NCBI GenBank assembly: GCA_022564995.1
Contig: JADFKK010000042.1
Span: 1-35,605, forward strand
Reading direction: 5' to 3'
Length of the DNA: 35,605 nucleotides
DNA from: Planctomycetota bacterium
GTDB lineage: Bacteria > Planctomycetota > Planctomycetia > Pirellulales > JADFKK01
Below the pieces are notes generated by a model. That model was not told the DNA's origin and did not search any database. It saw only the letters and a program-made list of their open reading frames with translations. The first letter of the stretch is position 1. The number at the start of each line of letters is the position of its first letter. A program made the translations under genes and the position numbers. Below are positions 8,420 to 16,434 of this stretch, piece after piece.

Positions 8420-8428
8420 TTCTATCGG

Positions 8429-8764
8429 CTATTCTTTTACCAACTCATACCGTGTGGCGACGAATTTGTCACCCTCAACTTTCCCGGACACGATGGCCTT
8501 TTTCGCCACCTCACAAAGGCCCGCCTCGTGGGCGTCGGTTTCCACGCCGGTGACGAGATAGGCTTTGCCGTCAATCTTCACGGCGGTCTGACAGCCTTCC
8601 ACTCCTTCCATCTCGTAGATGCAGCTTCCGCAGGCTGTTTCCACGGTTTGATCTGTCACGGTGATCGGTGCCGTAGTGTCGGACGTAGTGTCTCCCGACT
8701 TCTGACATCCGCTGAAACCCAACAGAAGACAAAACATTACCGTCAATGCCAAAACTCCTCGCAT
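8429..8764 (-). CDS. DUF6370-like lipoprotein
   Basis: The protein is 111 aa. Its N-terminus (MRGVLALTVMFCLLLGFSGC) is a lipoprotein signal, with the lipidated cysteine at residue 20. The body carries a conserved cysteine pattern, ACGSCIYEMEGVEGCQTAVKIDGKAYLV..GV, followed by AHEAGLCEVAKKAIVSGKVEGDKFVAT. This matches my memory of the small DUF6370 family, which is common in planctomycetes and bacteroidetes. The function is unknown. The cysteines (ACGSC, GC, GLC) could bind a metal or form disulfides. It is the last gene of the operon, 31 bases after the SCO fusion, so it is likely to act in the periplasm with it, perhaps in copper handling. Confidence 0.75.
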   Translation of the reverse strand: MRGVLALTVMFCLLLGFSGCQKSGDTTSDTTAPITVTDQTVETACGSCIYEMEGVEGCQTAVKIDGKAYLVTGVETDAHEAGLCEVAKKAIVSGKVEGDKFVATRYELVKE

Positions 8765-8795
8765 GAGAAACCTCCTTACAGTTTGACGTGAGTGG

Positions 8796-9908
8796 TTACT
8801 TTTCTTCCAGAAGGACTTCGACGATCTCCTTCCTCAAACCGGTGATCTGGTCGGCGTCCAGGGCTTTGTAGGTATTTCGCACCATGCCTTGGCGGTCGAC
8901 AAGGATCAGATGCGTGCTGTGTGTCTTCTTCCCGACGGGAACCATGAACGTCTCGTTTCCGATTTCCACGATCTTCTTCAGATCGCCCGTCAAGAAAATC
9001 CAGTTCGATTCGTCCGCCTGCAGACTCTCGGCATAGAGCTTCAATATCTCCGGCGTATCGGTCTGGGGATCGCACGTGATGCTGACGAATTTCACGTCCT
9101 GCTCCTGGAACGTCTTCTGCAGCTTGGCGATCTGTTGATTCATCGTCAGACAGGAGGACGGACAGGTGCTGAAGAAGAAACTGGCGACCCACACGTGCCC
9201 CCGGAGAGATTCAAAATCGAACGCTTCACCCGTGCTGCGGATCAGACCGGCGGTGGCCGAAGCATCGACTTCCGGTAGCGAAACCTGGGTCAGGTTCCCA
9301 TCCGCACCGGCGGGCATCACGATCAATTTCGCCCGCATGTTCTCGTGGATCTCCTTGACGCCACACATGATGGTGCAGTTGAACTCGAAACTTCCCGGCC
9401 GGTCGGCGATAAACTCCACCTTGGTGATATCGCCCGGCCTGATGTACAGCAGCCCCGTCTCGTCAACCTGGTCGGGGTCGGGGATTCCAAACGCGGGAAA
9501 GGCGAATCCATGATGGACGTCGGCGCTGATGTGCCGAAAGACCACACGGTCGCCTTCGCGAACCTTGATCTCGTTGAGTTGATCGGAGCCCTTGTACCAG
9601 TAGTTCATGCCGTTGATCGGTTTCAACGACAGCCCTTTCTTGGCGCTCCAGTAGAAAGTGAAGACCTTGGTGCCGTCTCGGAACTCGTCCAGGCTCAAAG
9701 CGCCGTCGCCGTCCTGGTCGAGTTTTGGGCTGTCGAACTCGTCGGGAGTCAGCTTTGAATCGCCGTTGGCGTCGAGGCGGGCGAAATCGGCCACCAGTTC
9801 AGACTCGGGAAGATAGACGCTGTCGTAGTACCAACTGGCCAGCGGGACGCCGATGAATGTTGCCAGCACGGCGGACAGGGCCAGCTTCGCTATGATTTTA
9901 TCGAACAT
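8796..9908 (-). CDS. EF-hand / CuA-like cupredoxin / SCO copper-chaperone fusion
   Basis: The protein is 370 aa with GAGAAGG upstream. Residues about 6-28 are an N-terminal membrane anchor. Two EF-hand loops follow at residues 46-57 (DANGDSKLTPDE) and 64-75 (DQDGDGALSLDE). Next comes a cupredoxin (about 95-198) with His132/133, Cys178, Cys182, His188 and Met191. The Cys pair is spaced as in CuA sites, but the gap from Cys to His is five residues rather than three. The C-terminal third (about 225-370) is an SCO1/SenC thioredoxin fold with the copper-binding CPSSC (Cys249, Cys253) and His330. SCO proteins deliver or reduce copper for CuA centres. Joined to a CuA-like domain, it may mature the CuA centre of the protein at 12064-13083 or the multicopper oxidase. 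It acts outside the cytoplasmic membrane. Confidence 0.88.
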   Translation of the reverse strand: MFDKIIAKLALSAVLATFIGVPLASWYYDSVYLPESELVADFARLDANGDSKLTPDEFDSPKLDQDGDGALSLDEFRDGTKVFTFYWSAKKGLSLKPINGMNYWYKGSDQLNEIKVREGDRVVFRHISADVHHGFAFPAFGIPDPDQVDETGLLYIRPGDITKVEFIADRPGSFEFNCTIMCGVKEIHENMRAKLIVMPAGADGNLTQVSLPEVDASATAGLIRSTGEAFDFESLRGHVWVASFFFSTCPSSCLTMNQQIAKLQKTFQEQDVKFVSITCDPQTDTPEILKLYAESLQADESNWIFLTGDLKKIVEIGNETFMVPVGKKTHSTHLILVDRQGMVRNTYKALDADQITGLRKEIVEVLLEEK

Positions 9909-9927
9909 CGGTTACCTTCTCTCGACA

Positions 9928-11574
9928 TCAGCCTGTGAAAAAGACCAAGAAGACACTGGTCAGGATACACAGATAGACGGTCGTGGGGGCGAAACTCCAC
10001 AGCGCCGATTGCCGCTCTTGGTAAAGAGACCGGGCGACTTCGTAGCCTTTGACGATGGCATACAGCAAGCCGATCATCATGATTACTGTCTGAATATAGG
10101 GAACGATGTCGGGTAGGATCGGCGTCCAGGGAACCTCGGCGGTGCCGAACAGATCCCAACCCCAGCCGAAGGGATCGGAGACGACCTGCAAGATATAAGA
10201 GCCGTTGACCAGTAGCAACGGAAAGCTAAAGGCGATCCAGGCGAACAGCCCCAAGGGCACCAGTGTGTACGCATAGCCGATGAACAGCTTCTTGCGCGAG
10301 AGCTTTTCCTTCCAGGCCAAAGCGCGACCTGCCGAGATGGCGATCAGGTGGAATATGGGGAGCACCACCAGGCAGGCCAGGATGATGCACAGCGAATAGA
10401 GCAGGAATCCGACAACATTGCCCGTCCAGGTCACATTGGCCAAGTCTTTCACCCACCCGTAGGGACCGAGCAGCGTGATCGAATAGACCATGGCCAGAAC
10501 CAACATGATGAAGGCCTTCCAGGCCTCGTCGTAATGCTTCAGATGTATGTCGGTCCCAAAGGGGCGAAGAAACAAAGAGATATTGTCGCTGGGACAACTC
10601 TTCACGCACTCCATGCACAGCCCGCAATAGTTGTTGCGGTCGAGCTTGCCGACGTAGACACCCCACGGGCAAGCCCAGCCGTTTTCGCTGCCGGTGAGGC
10701 AGGACTTGTCCTTACACTTGAGGCAGACGTCGCCGTCGACGTGGCGCAGCTCAAGGGTGGCGGTCATCGCGTAAAGGCTCAAGAAACCGCTGATCGGGCA
10801 AAGGTAGTTACAAAAGGCCCGCAAACGCCAAATCATGGCGAAGATCGTGGCGGCGGCAACCATCAGCGCGAAAACGAAGAGGCTCGCCATGGGCCGCGTT
10901 ACCAACAGCGCACTGAACAGGGCCATCGCCAGGAAGCCGATGTTCTGCATCCAGATGTTCCGCAGCTTCTTCGGCCAGGGCCGAGTGCCGCCGTGAAACT
11001 CGTTCTTCAGCGCACCGGTCTTTCCCGGGCGCACGCGAACCAACTCCCGGCGCTGTATCCAATCGCCGAAAAACGGCAAAGGACAGACCGTACACCAGAC
11101 CCGCGAGCCAAAGGGAACCAAAAAGACGATCAGCACGAACCACCACAGAATCCAGACGATCATGATCATCAGGTTCTGGTTACCCATCGGATTGCCGAAC
11201 AGCGCCACGGCAAAGAACAGATAAAAGACCAGCACGTTGGGCAACACCACAAGAAACTGAAAGCTCCGCAGCTTCATGATCCGCTTGAGCAAGGGAACCG
11301 TCTCGAACAGATTGATGCGCCATGTACCCTGGGCGCCGGCAGCCGCGGCAGGGGCCGCACGATCGGCGACCGGCTTGGGGAGGGCTGGCGTGGCTACCGA
11401 TTCCGCGGGACCGCTCTGGGCTGCTTTGGGCGATTGCTGGCCGTCGGCCTTTTCACCCCGGGCAGCCGCCAGCATTTCGGCCACGCTCATCGTCGGTGGG
11501 CCCGCCCCTTGGGAGTTTCCGCCGTCTCGATCCGCCGATTGAAGGTCTTTTTGTGTCTCTTTGGCGTCGCTCAT
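9928..11574 (-). CDS. Polytopic polyferredoxin (NapH/CcoG/NosR-type 4Fe-4S membrane protein)
   Basis: The protein is 548 aa. The ATG at 11574 overlaps the previous gene's TGA by four bases (ATGA), suggesting coupled translation. Residues 1-80 are a low-complexity cytoplasmic tail with an SVAEMLAAARGEK motif. Membrane helices follow. Cysteine motifs are CTVCP (161-165), CNYLCP (255-260), C284/C287/C292, CPWG (302) and a complete ferredoxin motif, CGLCMECVKSCP (317-328). Several more helices form the C-terminal half. Proteins of this class pass electrons between the quinone pool or cytoplasm and periplasmic reductases (NapH, NosR), or reduce copper (CcoG). Here it may link the quinone pool to the periplasmic enzymes of the operon, or keep copper reduced for assembly. 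Confidence 0.85.
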   Translation of the reverse strand: MSDAKETQKDLQSADRDGGNSQGAGPPTMSVAEMLAAARGEKADGQQSPKAAQSGPAESVATPALPKPVADRAAPAAAAGAQGTWRINLFETVPLLKRIMKLRSFQFLVVLPNVLVFYLFFAVALFGNPMGNQNLMIMIVWILWWFVLIVFLVPFGSRVWCTVCPLPFFGDWIQRRELVRVRPGKTGALKNEFHGGTRPWPKKLRNIWMQNIGFLAMALFSALLVTRPMASLFVFALMVAAATIFAMIWRLRAFCNYLCPISGFLSLYAMTATLELRHVDGDVCLKCKDKSCLTGSENGWACPWGVYVGKLDRNNYCGLCMECVKSCPSDNISLFLRPFGTDIHLKHYDEAWKAFIMLVLAMVYSITLLGPYGWVKDLANVTWTGNVVGFLLYSLCIILACLVVLPIFHLIAISAGRALAWKEKLSRKKLFIGYAYTLVPLGLFAWIAFSFPLLLVNGSYILQVVSDPFGWGWDLFGTAEVPWTPILPDIVPYIQTVIMMIGLLYAIVKGYEVARSLYQERQSALWSFAPTTVYLCILTSVFLVFFTG

Positions 11575-12059
11575 GCTGATTCTCTCAGGGTTTCCAGGCG
11601 CGTCTCGATCCACTGCACGTGTCCGTCTTCGAATTCGGCCAACTGCCGAAAAAGTTCCTCAAGCTCCGGATCGGAGGCCGCCCGAGTCGCCTGCCGGTAA
11701 AAGGCTTCGGCTTGGTGCTCGGCCTTGAGAATGATTTGCAGTGCCCGGCGGAGGTTCATGTCGTCAAACACGAGATGTTCGCCGTCGTCCAGATCGTGGG
11801 CCTCAATGACTTCCTGTACGTCGTCTTCAGTGACGGTTCGTTGAGCCTCGCCAAAACGCCGCTTGTACGTTGCCTCGAGCAGTCGGCCATGCTCGTCTTC
11901 CTCGTCGGCCATCTCGGCAAACAGTTTTGCCGCATCGGGAGCATAGTCGACAAACAACTCAGAGAAGGTCCGCAAACGGATTCCGTTCGAGCGCTCGACG
12001 TCGATTGCCAACAGCAAGACCTCCTCGGCCGTCAGTTCACTAAAGCTCTGTTGCGGCAT
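11571..12059 (-). CDS. Ferritin-like di-iron protein
   Basis: The protein is 162 aa with AAGGA before the start, four bases after the preceding stop. It is all helical, with rubrerythrin/ferritin-like motifs: E54-x2-H57 (DEEDEHGRLLE), E114/H115 with E118 (KAEHQAEAFYRQA) and E144-x2-H147 (EFEDGHVQW). These could supply a di-iron site for oxygen or peroxide chemistry, or for iron storage. There is no signal peptide, so it is cytoplasmic and cannot act directly on the periplasmic enzymes. It has no rubredoxin tail. Placed between the cytochrome-CuA gene and the polyferredoxin gene, it may protect cytoplasmic iron-sulfur assembly from peroxide. The role is inferred. Confidence 0.8.
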   Translation of the reverse strand: MPQQSFSELTAEEVLLLAIDVERSNGIRLRTFSELFVDYAPDAAKLFAEMADEEDEHGRLLEATYKRRFGEAQRTVTEDDVQEVIEAHDLDDGEHLVFDDMNLRRALQIILKAEHQAEAFYRQATRAASDPELEELFRQLAEFEDGHVQWIETRLETLRESA

Positions 12060-12063
12060 GTCG

Positions 12064-13083
12064 CTATTCCTTCTTCTTCGCGATATAGCAAAACGTCGCC
12101 AGCCCTAGCCCGAAACAAAGGCCGATCGAGCCGGGGAAGAGATAATTCGGCTCGACGAACAGGTTGCCGATCATGAAGGGGTGAAACACGCCGCAGGTGT
12201 GAGAGCAGCGATAGCTGAATCTGCCCGGCTTGTGGGCGATGAATGAGAATTGGTTCTTCTCTCCCGGACGGATCTCTTTATCGATGCCATAACCGTCAAG
12301 ATAGAAACCGTGCAGCACGTCCGCGCTCTCCAACGTGATGGTCACCCGATCGCCTCGTTGTACCTTGATAATAGGTGGATCGTAGGCGAACTGGCGAGCC
12401 TTGATGTGGATTTCTCTATGGGAGCTGCCTGCCACGTTATAGTAGGCAAAACCCATGCCTGAGGCCGTTCCCAACAGGGGAATCAGGACGATCAGCGCGA
12501 TCCACCCCCAGGAGATGTTTCGCTTCATGTTGACCACGCTCACCAAGGCCACGATGCCGCCACAGCAGCCCAACAGAGCCCAGACCCAGACGGGCCGTGA
12601 TTGCCGCTGCTCGAGCGCGATTTGGCCGCCGCCCTGGGTTGGTCCCAGGCCGGAGAGTCCCTTGAGATAGGCTACGAGCCCTGCCAAGTCCCTTTCCGGC
12701 AGATGCTTAAACCGCGCCGGCATCTTGTCTTTGGGATACGGCCTACCGGTTTCATGATCCATGCAGATCAGAGCATTGGGATCGGTAATTGACTGGAGCA
12801 GGTAGGCTTCGTCCACGACGACCTTTTTCCCGTCGCCCATCTCGACCATCGTCCCGAAGATGTTGGCCAACTCGGGCGCTTTCGTCTCGGTGGCCCCGCC
12901 CGCACCGCTTGGCCCGCCTTGCCCATGTACGGTGTGACATGTCTGGCAGCCCAGCCCGCGGAAAAGCTTCGCTCCCCGAATTGGATCTCCCTCGTCGCCG
13001 GTGGCGGGAACCACTGCGAGAAAAAAGAAGATCGAGCCAAGAGCGGCGCGCCGAACGAGTTGCTTATGCGTTGGTGTCATCAT
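12064..13083 (-). CDS. Cytochrome c - membrane - CuA (COX2-like) electron-transfer protein
   Basis: The protein is 339 aa with GGAG before the ATG. After a signal sequence, a class I cytochrome c carries CQTCH (Cys46, Cys49, His50) with a likely axial Met121. Two membrane helices follow (about 165-185 and 192-212). Then comes a COX2-type cupredoxin with all CuA ligands: His258, Cys293, Cys297, His301 and Met304 (CSHTCGVFHPFM). A last hydrophobic segment lies at 317-335. In caa3 oxidases the haem c follows the CuA domain; here it precedes it. No haem-copper oxidase subunit I is present in the window. The protein could be a membrane-bound electron relay to or from the molybdoenzyme/Rieske pair, whose gene lies only seven bases upstream. 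Confidence 0.88.
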   Translation of the reverse strand: MMTPTHKQLVRRAALGSIFFFLAVVPATGDEGDPIRGAKLFRGLGCQTCHTVHGQGGPSGAGGATETKAPELANIFGTMVEMGDGKKVVVDEAYLLQSITDPNALICMDHETGRPYPKDKMPARFKHLPERDLAGLVAYLKGLSGLGPTQGGGQIALEQRQSRPVWVWALLGCCGGIVALVSVVNMKRNISWGWIALIVLIPLLGTASGMGFAYYNVAGSSHREIHIKARQFAYDPPIIKVQRGDRVTITLESADVLHGFYLDGYGIDKEIRPGEKNQFSFIAHKPGRFSYRCSHTCGVFHPFMIGNLFVEPNYLFPGSIGLCFGLGLATFCYIAKKKE

Positions 13084-13090
13084 TGGACTC

Positions 13091-15787
13091 CTAAACCAGG
13101 TCTCTGCGGCCGAAACTCATCTGCTCGAACGAATGCTTATAGGGCGACTCGCCGACCTTCTCGACTTTGCCGACCCCGAGCTTATAGCGGTAGTTGTCGC
13201 TGAGCGGATCGGGCACGCGGGGCGCCAAGCTATTGGCCGGATTCTTGGTGTGCAGGTTAAACATGAAGGAGACGCCCTTCTTCACCGCCGGAGTCACAAT
13301 CGCAACGGCCGACACGCTGGCTTTTTCCAGCTTGATGTGGCCGTTTTTCATCAGTGTGGTGAAGGAAAAGTCGCCGTCGAGTTTGCCCGCGCCGCGCACG
13401 CCCTGGAAGCCGCTGACCTGCACCGGCACCCGGTCACTGTAGACCCGCAACTCGTCGCCGCTTTCGATTCCTCTGGCCGCGGCATCGTCCGGATGGATTT
13501 CCAGGAAGTTGGCGGGCCAGCGTTGGATGATGTAAGGCCGGCGCTCGATGTCGTCGAAGCCCGACTGCCAGATCTCGTTGACGCGGCCATTGGTGACCCA
13601 CAGTTCACCGTCCTGGGGCCTGGGACTTTGCCACTCGAAAAAGTCCGAGAAGAGATCCCAAGGCGATTTCTGGATATTGATCTTGCCGCTTTGGGTATTG
13701 AAGGCCGACATGATCTTCGAGTGGATGGTCGGTCCTTGCGGACCTGTCTCCGGAAGATTCACGGTGGCATCGTGAAGCCGTTTGGTGCCGATCAACTCGC
13801 CGTCTTGGTAGCGGATCGGCGCTTGGATTCCGTGCGTGCCATAGGCGCGCAACAGGTCATGCGCCTTGATGCCTTTGTTCTTGGCGAGCCAGACCAGCGG
13901 GAAATAATCCTTACGGCTGCCCCGCGTGAAGCGAGCGGCCTCCTCGAAGACGTCGTTCGATTCTTTCCAGTCGAAGCCCTCGAAGCCCATCGCCTTGCCG
14001 AACATCGCCACGATCTCCCAGTCGGGCTTGGCCTCTCCGGGCGGATCGTAGAACTTGGAATAAAGTCGCAGCCGCCGCTCGCCGTTGGCGCGGGCGAAGT
14101 CGACTTCCCCCCAGGTAGCCGCCGGCAGGACAATGTCGGCAATCACCGCGCCGATCGGGTGCCGCAGGTAGATGTCCTGGTCGACCAGCATCATGCCGCC
14201 GCTGTCGACGCGCTTCTTGAGCGTTTCGATGGCGGCATCTTTGTCCGTGCTGGTGGGTTGATGCGGGTTTCCCCTGGTCAGCTTTTCCAGCGTAGACGCC
14301 AAGGCCTGCGAACCGGTCATGGCCGTGGTCCAGGTCGTGCCCACGACGTAGGCATAACGGACGTGGCCCGCTTCGACCCAGCGGTCGAGGTCCAACGGCT
14401 TGCGCCGCCGCCCGGGATACTTCTCCGGCGACTTGGCGATGTTATAGAGGCCGCCCTGAATCCCGCCTCGCTGGTGACCGCCCATGCGAGTGAGCATTTG
14501 GCCCGGCCGGTTGCCGGCGCCGCAGCAAACCGCCAGCATGCCGATCGAGGCCGTGTTGAGATAGTTGTTGGACCAGTAGTTACCCTTTTCCATGGCCAGC
14601 ATGGTTTTGATCCGCGTGCCGTCGGCGCGGGGCTTGGCCATCATCTCGGCCGCCCGCACGAACTTTTCCTTGGCGACACCAGTGATTCGCTCGGCGACCT
14701 CGAGCTTCGACTCTTCCTGGCTGAGCAGCCACTCGCGGTACTGCCCGAAGTCGTTCCCCTGGAGCTTGCCCCAAGTCGTCCGCCACTGCCAGCCCGTGTC
14801 GCGGATGCCACGACCGAAGCCGCTGTCCTGCTCCCACTTGGTCGCCGTAAACTTCTCGATCCACTCCTTGTCTTCCCAGCCGTTTTCCAGGATGACCCGA
14901 ATGATGGCCATGTGCAGAACGGTGTCGGTGCCCGGTATGAGATCCAGGTGCAGACCGCCCCTGGACTCCGCGAAGGCGACGCCGGTGGTCTTGCGCGGCA
15001 ACACATAGATCAGTTTCGTACCGCGCTCTTCGACCCCCTTCATGATCCACGACTGGAAGATGACCGTTTTGGTCTCGTAGGGGTCGGTCCCGGAGAGGAA
15101 CAGCGTGTCGGCCAGCGAGTAGTCCTCGTAGGCGGCCGGGAAGTTGTCGAATCCCATGTCACGCCAAGCCGGCGTGTCCTCGGCATTGGACGGGTTGTCG
15201 TGGAAAGCGAAGGCCAGCGTTTCGATGTGCCGGAAGGCCAGCTTGGTCAGCGCGTAGGTGTTCTCGAAGTATTGGTAGGAGTACATCTTCTGAGCCCAGG
15301 CGTTTTCGCCGTAGTTGGCCAACACGTGCTTGGAGACCGCGGCCATGATCTCGATCGCATCGTCCCACGAGACTCGCTGCAATTTGTCACCCACACGTAA
15401 CTGCGGATACTGCAAACGATCCCTCGTCGGTTTGTTGGGGTTGTAGCACTTCTGCGCGATGCAGCCTCCGCGGATGCTGTGTGTGCCGCCGACATTGACC
15501 ACTTTGGCGTCGGCATCCGGGATGACGATAACATGATGCTGCTTGCCGTCGACCAAGACGACATTGTGCATGTTGGGGCTGACCCACTTGCCAGAACTGG
15601 GCGCCACGGGATAGTCGGCCCCCAAAGCGTTCTCGCTGGCTTTCGGGCCGCCTTCGGTGCCCACCGGCCAGCGGTAAACCTTGTAACCGCAGCCAACGAC
15701 GCAATAGTCGCAGCAGGTCGTAAACACCTTCGCGTCGGGAGGAGGCAGCGGCACCTTGTCTTGTGCAATGTTTTTCAGCTTGGCCAT
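13091..15787 (-). CDS. idrA: AioA/IdrA-type molybdopterin oxidoreductase (probable iodate reductase catalytic subunit)
   Basis: The protein is 898 aa with AGAAGGAGA upstream. It belongs to the arsenite oxidase branch of the DMSO-reductase family. Cys26-x2-Cys29-x3-Cys33-x70-Ser104 is exactly the [3Fe-4S] pattern of AioA. The Arg434-x-Gly-Gly-His438 pair and the His196..Glu203 region sit where the AioA substrate pocket lies, although the surrounding residues (HDNPSNAED, GGHQRGG) differ from classical AioA. The C-terminal cofactor-binding region (NGRVNEIWQSGFDD, FLEIHPDDAAARGIESGDE) is intact. There is no signal peptide, so it is presumably exported by riding with the Tat-signalled Rieske subunit. 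The neighbouring di-heme peroxidases match iodate reductase (IdrABP1P2) rather than arsenite oxidase. It needs bis-MGD; mobB is nearby. Family membership is very secure; the iodate assignment is moderate. Confidence 0.82.
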   Translation of the reverse strand: MAKLKNIAQDKVPLPPPDAKVFTTCCDYCVVGCGYKVYRWPVGTEGGPKASENALGADYPVAPSSGKWVSPNMHNVVLVDGKQHHVIVIPDADAKVVNVGGTHSIRGGCIAQKCYNPNKPTRDRLQYPQLRVGDKLQRVSWDDAIEIMAAVSKHVLANYGENAWAQKMYSYQYFENTYALTKLAFRHIETLAFAFHDNPSNAEDTPAWRDMGFDNFPAAYEDYSLADTLFLSGTDPYETKTVIFQSWIMKGVEERGTKLIYVLPRKTTGVAFAESRGGLHLDLIPGTDTVLHMAIIRVILENGWEDKEWIEKFTATKWEQDSGFGRGIRDTGWQWRTTWGKLQGNDFGQYREWLLSQEESKLEVAERITGVAKEKFVRAAEMMAKPRADGTRIKTMLAMEKGNYWSNNYLNTASIGMLAVCCGAGNRPGQMLTRMGGHQRGGIQGGLYNIAKSPEKYPGRRRKPLDLDRWVEAGHVRYAYVVGTTWTTAMTGSQALASTLEKLTRGNPHQPTSTDKDAAIETLKKRVDSGGMMLVDQDIYLRHPIGAVIADIVLPAATWGEVDFARANGERRLRLYSKFYDPPGEAKPDWEIVAMFGKAMGFEGFDWKESNDVFEEAARFTRGSRKDYFPLVWLAKNKGIKAHDLLRAYGTHGIQAPIRYQDGELIGTKRLHDATVNLPETGPQGPTIHSKIMSAFNTQSGKINIQKSPWDLFSDFFEWQSPRPQDGELWVTNGRVNEIWQSGFDDIERRPYIIQRWPANFLEIHPDDAAARGIESGDELRVYSDRVPVQVSGFQGVRGAGKLDGDFSFTTLMKNGHIKLEKASVSAVAIVTPAVKKGVSFMFNLHTKNPANSLAPRVPDPLSDNYRYKLGVGKVEKVGESPYKHSFEQMSFGRRDLV

Positions 15788-15823
15788 CTTGATATTCTCC
15801 TTCTCGACTGCTGCAAGTTGGAT

Positions 15824-16408
15824 TTAGATAACGATGGGAAGGTCCGCGTTGTCGCGCTTCCCGTAAATCAGACCCAAGACCCCGGTCGCGTAGACGTCGT
15901 CGCCGTCGACCTCGAGCACAATTTGCGGCAGGCTTTCGGTAGCGTGTCCGGCCACGACCATGCCGTGCCGGGTGAGGTCGAAGGTCGTCAAGTGCAAGGG
16001 GCAGGGCCCCAGGATCTTATGCTCCTTCATATACGTCTTCTTCGTGTTGCTGAGATCGCCGCCGACGTGGGTGCATAGCGAGCTGAAGGCGACGATGTCG
16101 GAAGCCGGCCCGACACCGCCACCGGCAGGAGTCCCAAGCTTGACGATGAAGCCCAAGGAGTTCAGGTCCGTGTTGTCATACGGATAAAAGATCGGGGCCG
16201 GCTCGTCGGTCTGAAGCTCGCCGAGCGTGGCGATTTTTTTCCTTGCGTATCCGGCCACCAGGGCCTGTTGCCCCTCGCCATCGCCATCGTCCGATTTGTT
16301 GCAGGAGGCGAGCAAAATCGTGCTGACGGTCACTCCGCCGGACATCAGCAGGAATCGCCGTCGCGACAGGCAAGGATGCTCCGCCTCGGAATTCATATTC
16401 TCTTGCAT
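15824..16408 (-). CDS. idrB: Tat-exported Rieske subunit (AioB/IdrB-like)
   Basis: The protein is 194 aa from the ATG at 16408 (GAGGG upstream); an internal ATG at 16396 is also possible. The N-terminus has a twin-arginine signal, SRRRFLLMSGGVTVSTILLASC, which may also serve as a lipobox or membrane anchor. The 2Fe-2S Rieske ligands are CTH...CPLH, with 17 residues between the two pairs. The extra disulfide cysteines found in many Rieske proteins are absent: CTHVGG and CPLHLT replace the usual CxHxGC and CxCHxS. This is the electron-transfer and export partner of the molybdoenzyme encoded 36 bases downstream. The absence of the disulfide is seen in some AioB proteins and may tune redox potential or stability. 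Confidence 0.87.
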   Translation of the reverse strand: MQENMNSEAEHPCLSRRRFLLMSGGVTVSTILLASCNKSDDGDGEGQQALVAGYARKKIATLGELQTDEPAPIFYPYDNTDLNSLGFIVKLGTPAGGGVGPASDIVAFSSLCTHVGGDLSNTKKTYMKEHKILGPCPLHLTTFDLTRHGMVVAGHATESLPQIVLEVDGDDVYATGVLGLIYGKRDNADLPIVI

Positions 16409-16434
16409 GGGATTTTCCCTCGTGCGTGGATGTC

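Noticed and set aside
12064..13083. Subunit II of a cytochrome c oxidase operon
   Set aside because: No subunit I, III or IV, and the haem c domain is N-terminal; neighbours belong to the molybdoenzyme system.
13001..15400. 799-codon plus-strand frame opposite the molybdoenzyme gene
   Set aside because: It mirrors the third-position GC bias of the real gene, has no recognisable domain, and the opposite strand encodes an unmistakable AioA-family enzyme.
13091..16408. Classical arsenite oxidase (aioBA)
   Set aside because: Cluster spacing fits, but no arsenic genes are present, pocket residues differ, and the two di-heme peroxidases are the hallmark of iodate reductase loci. Not fully excluded.
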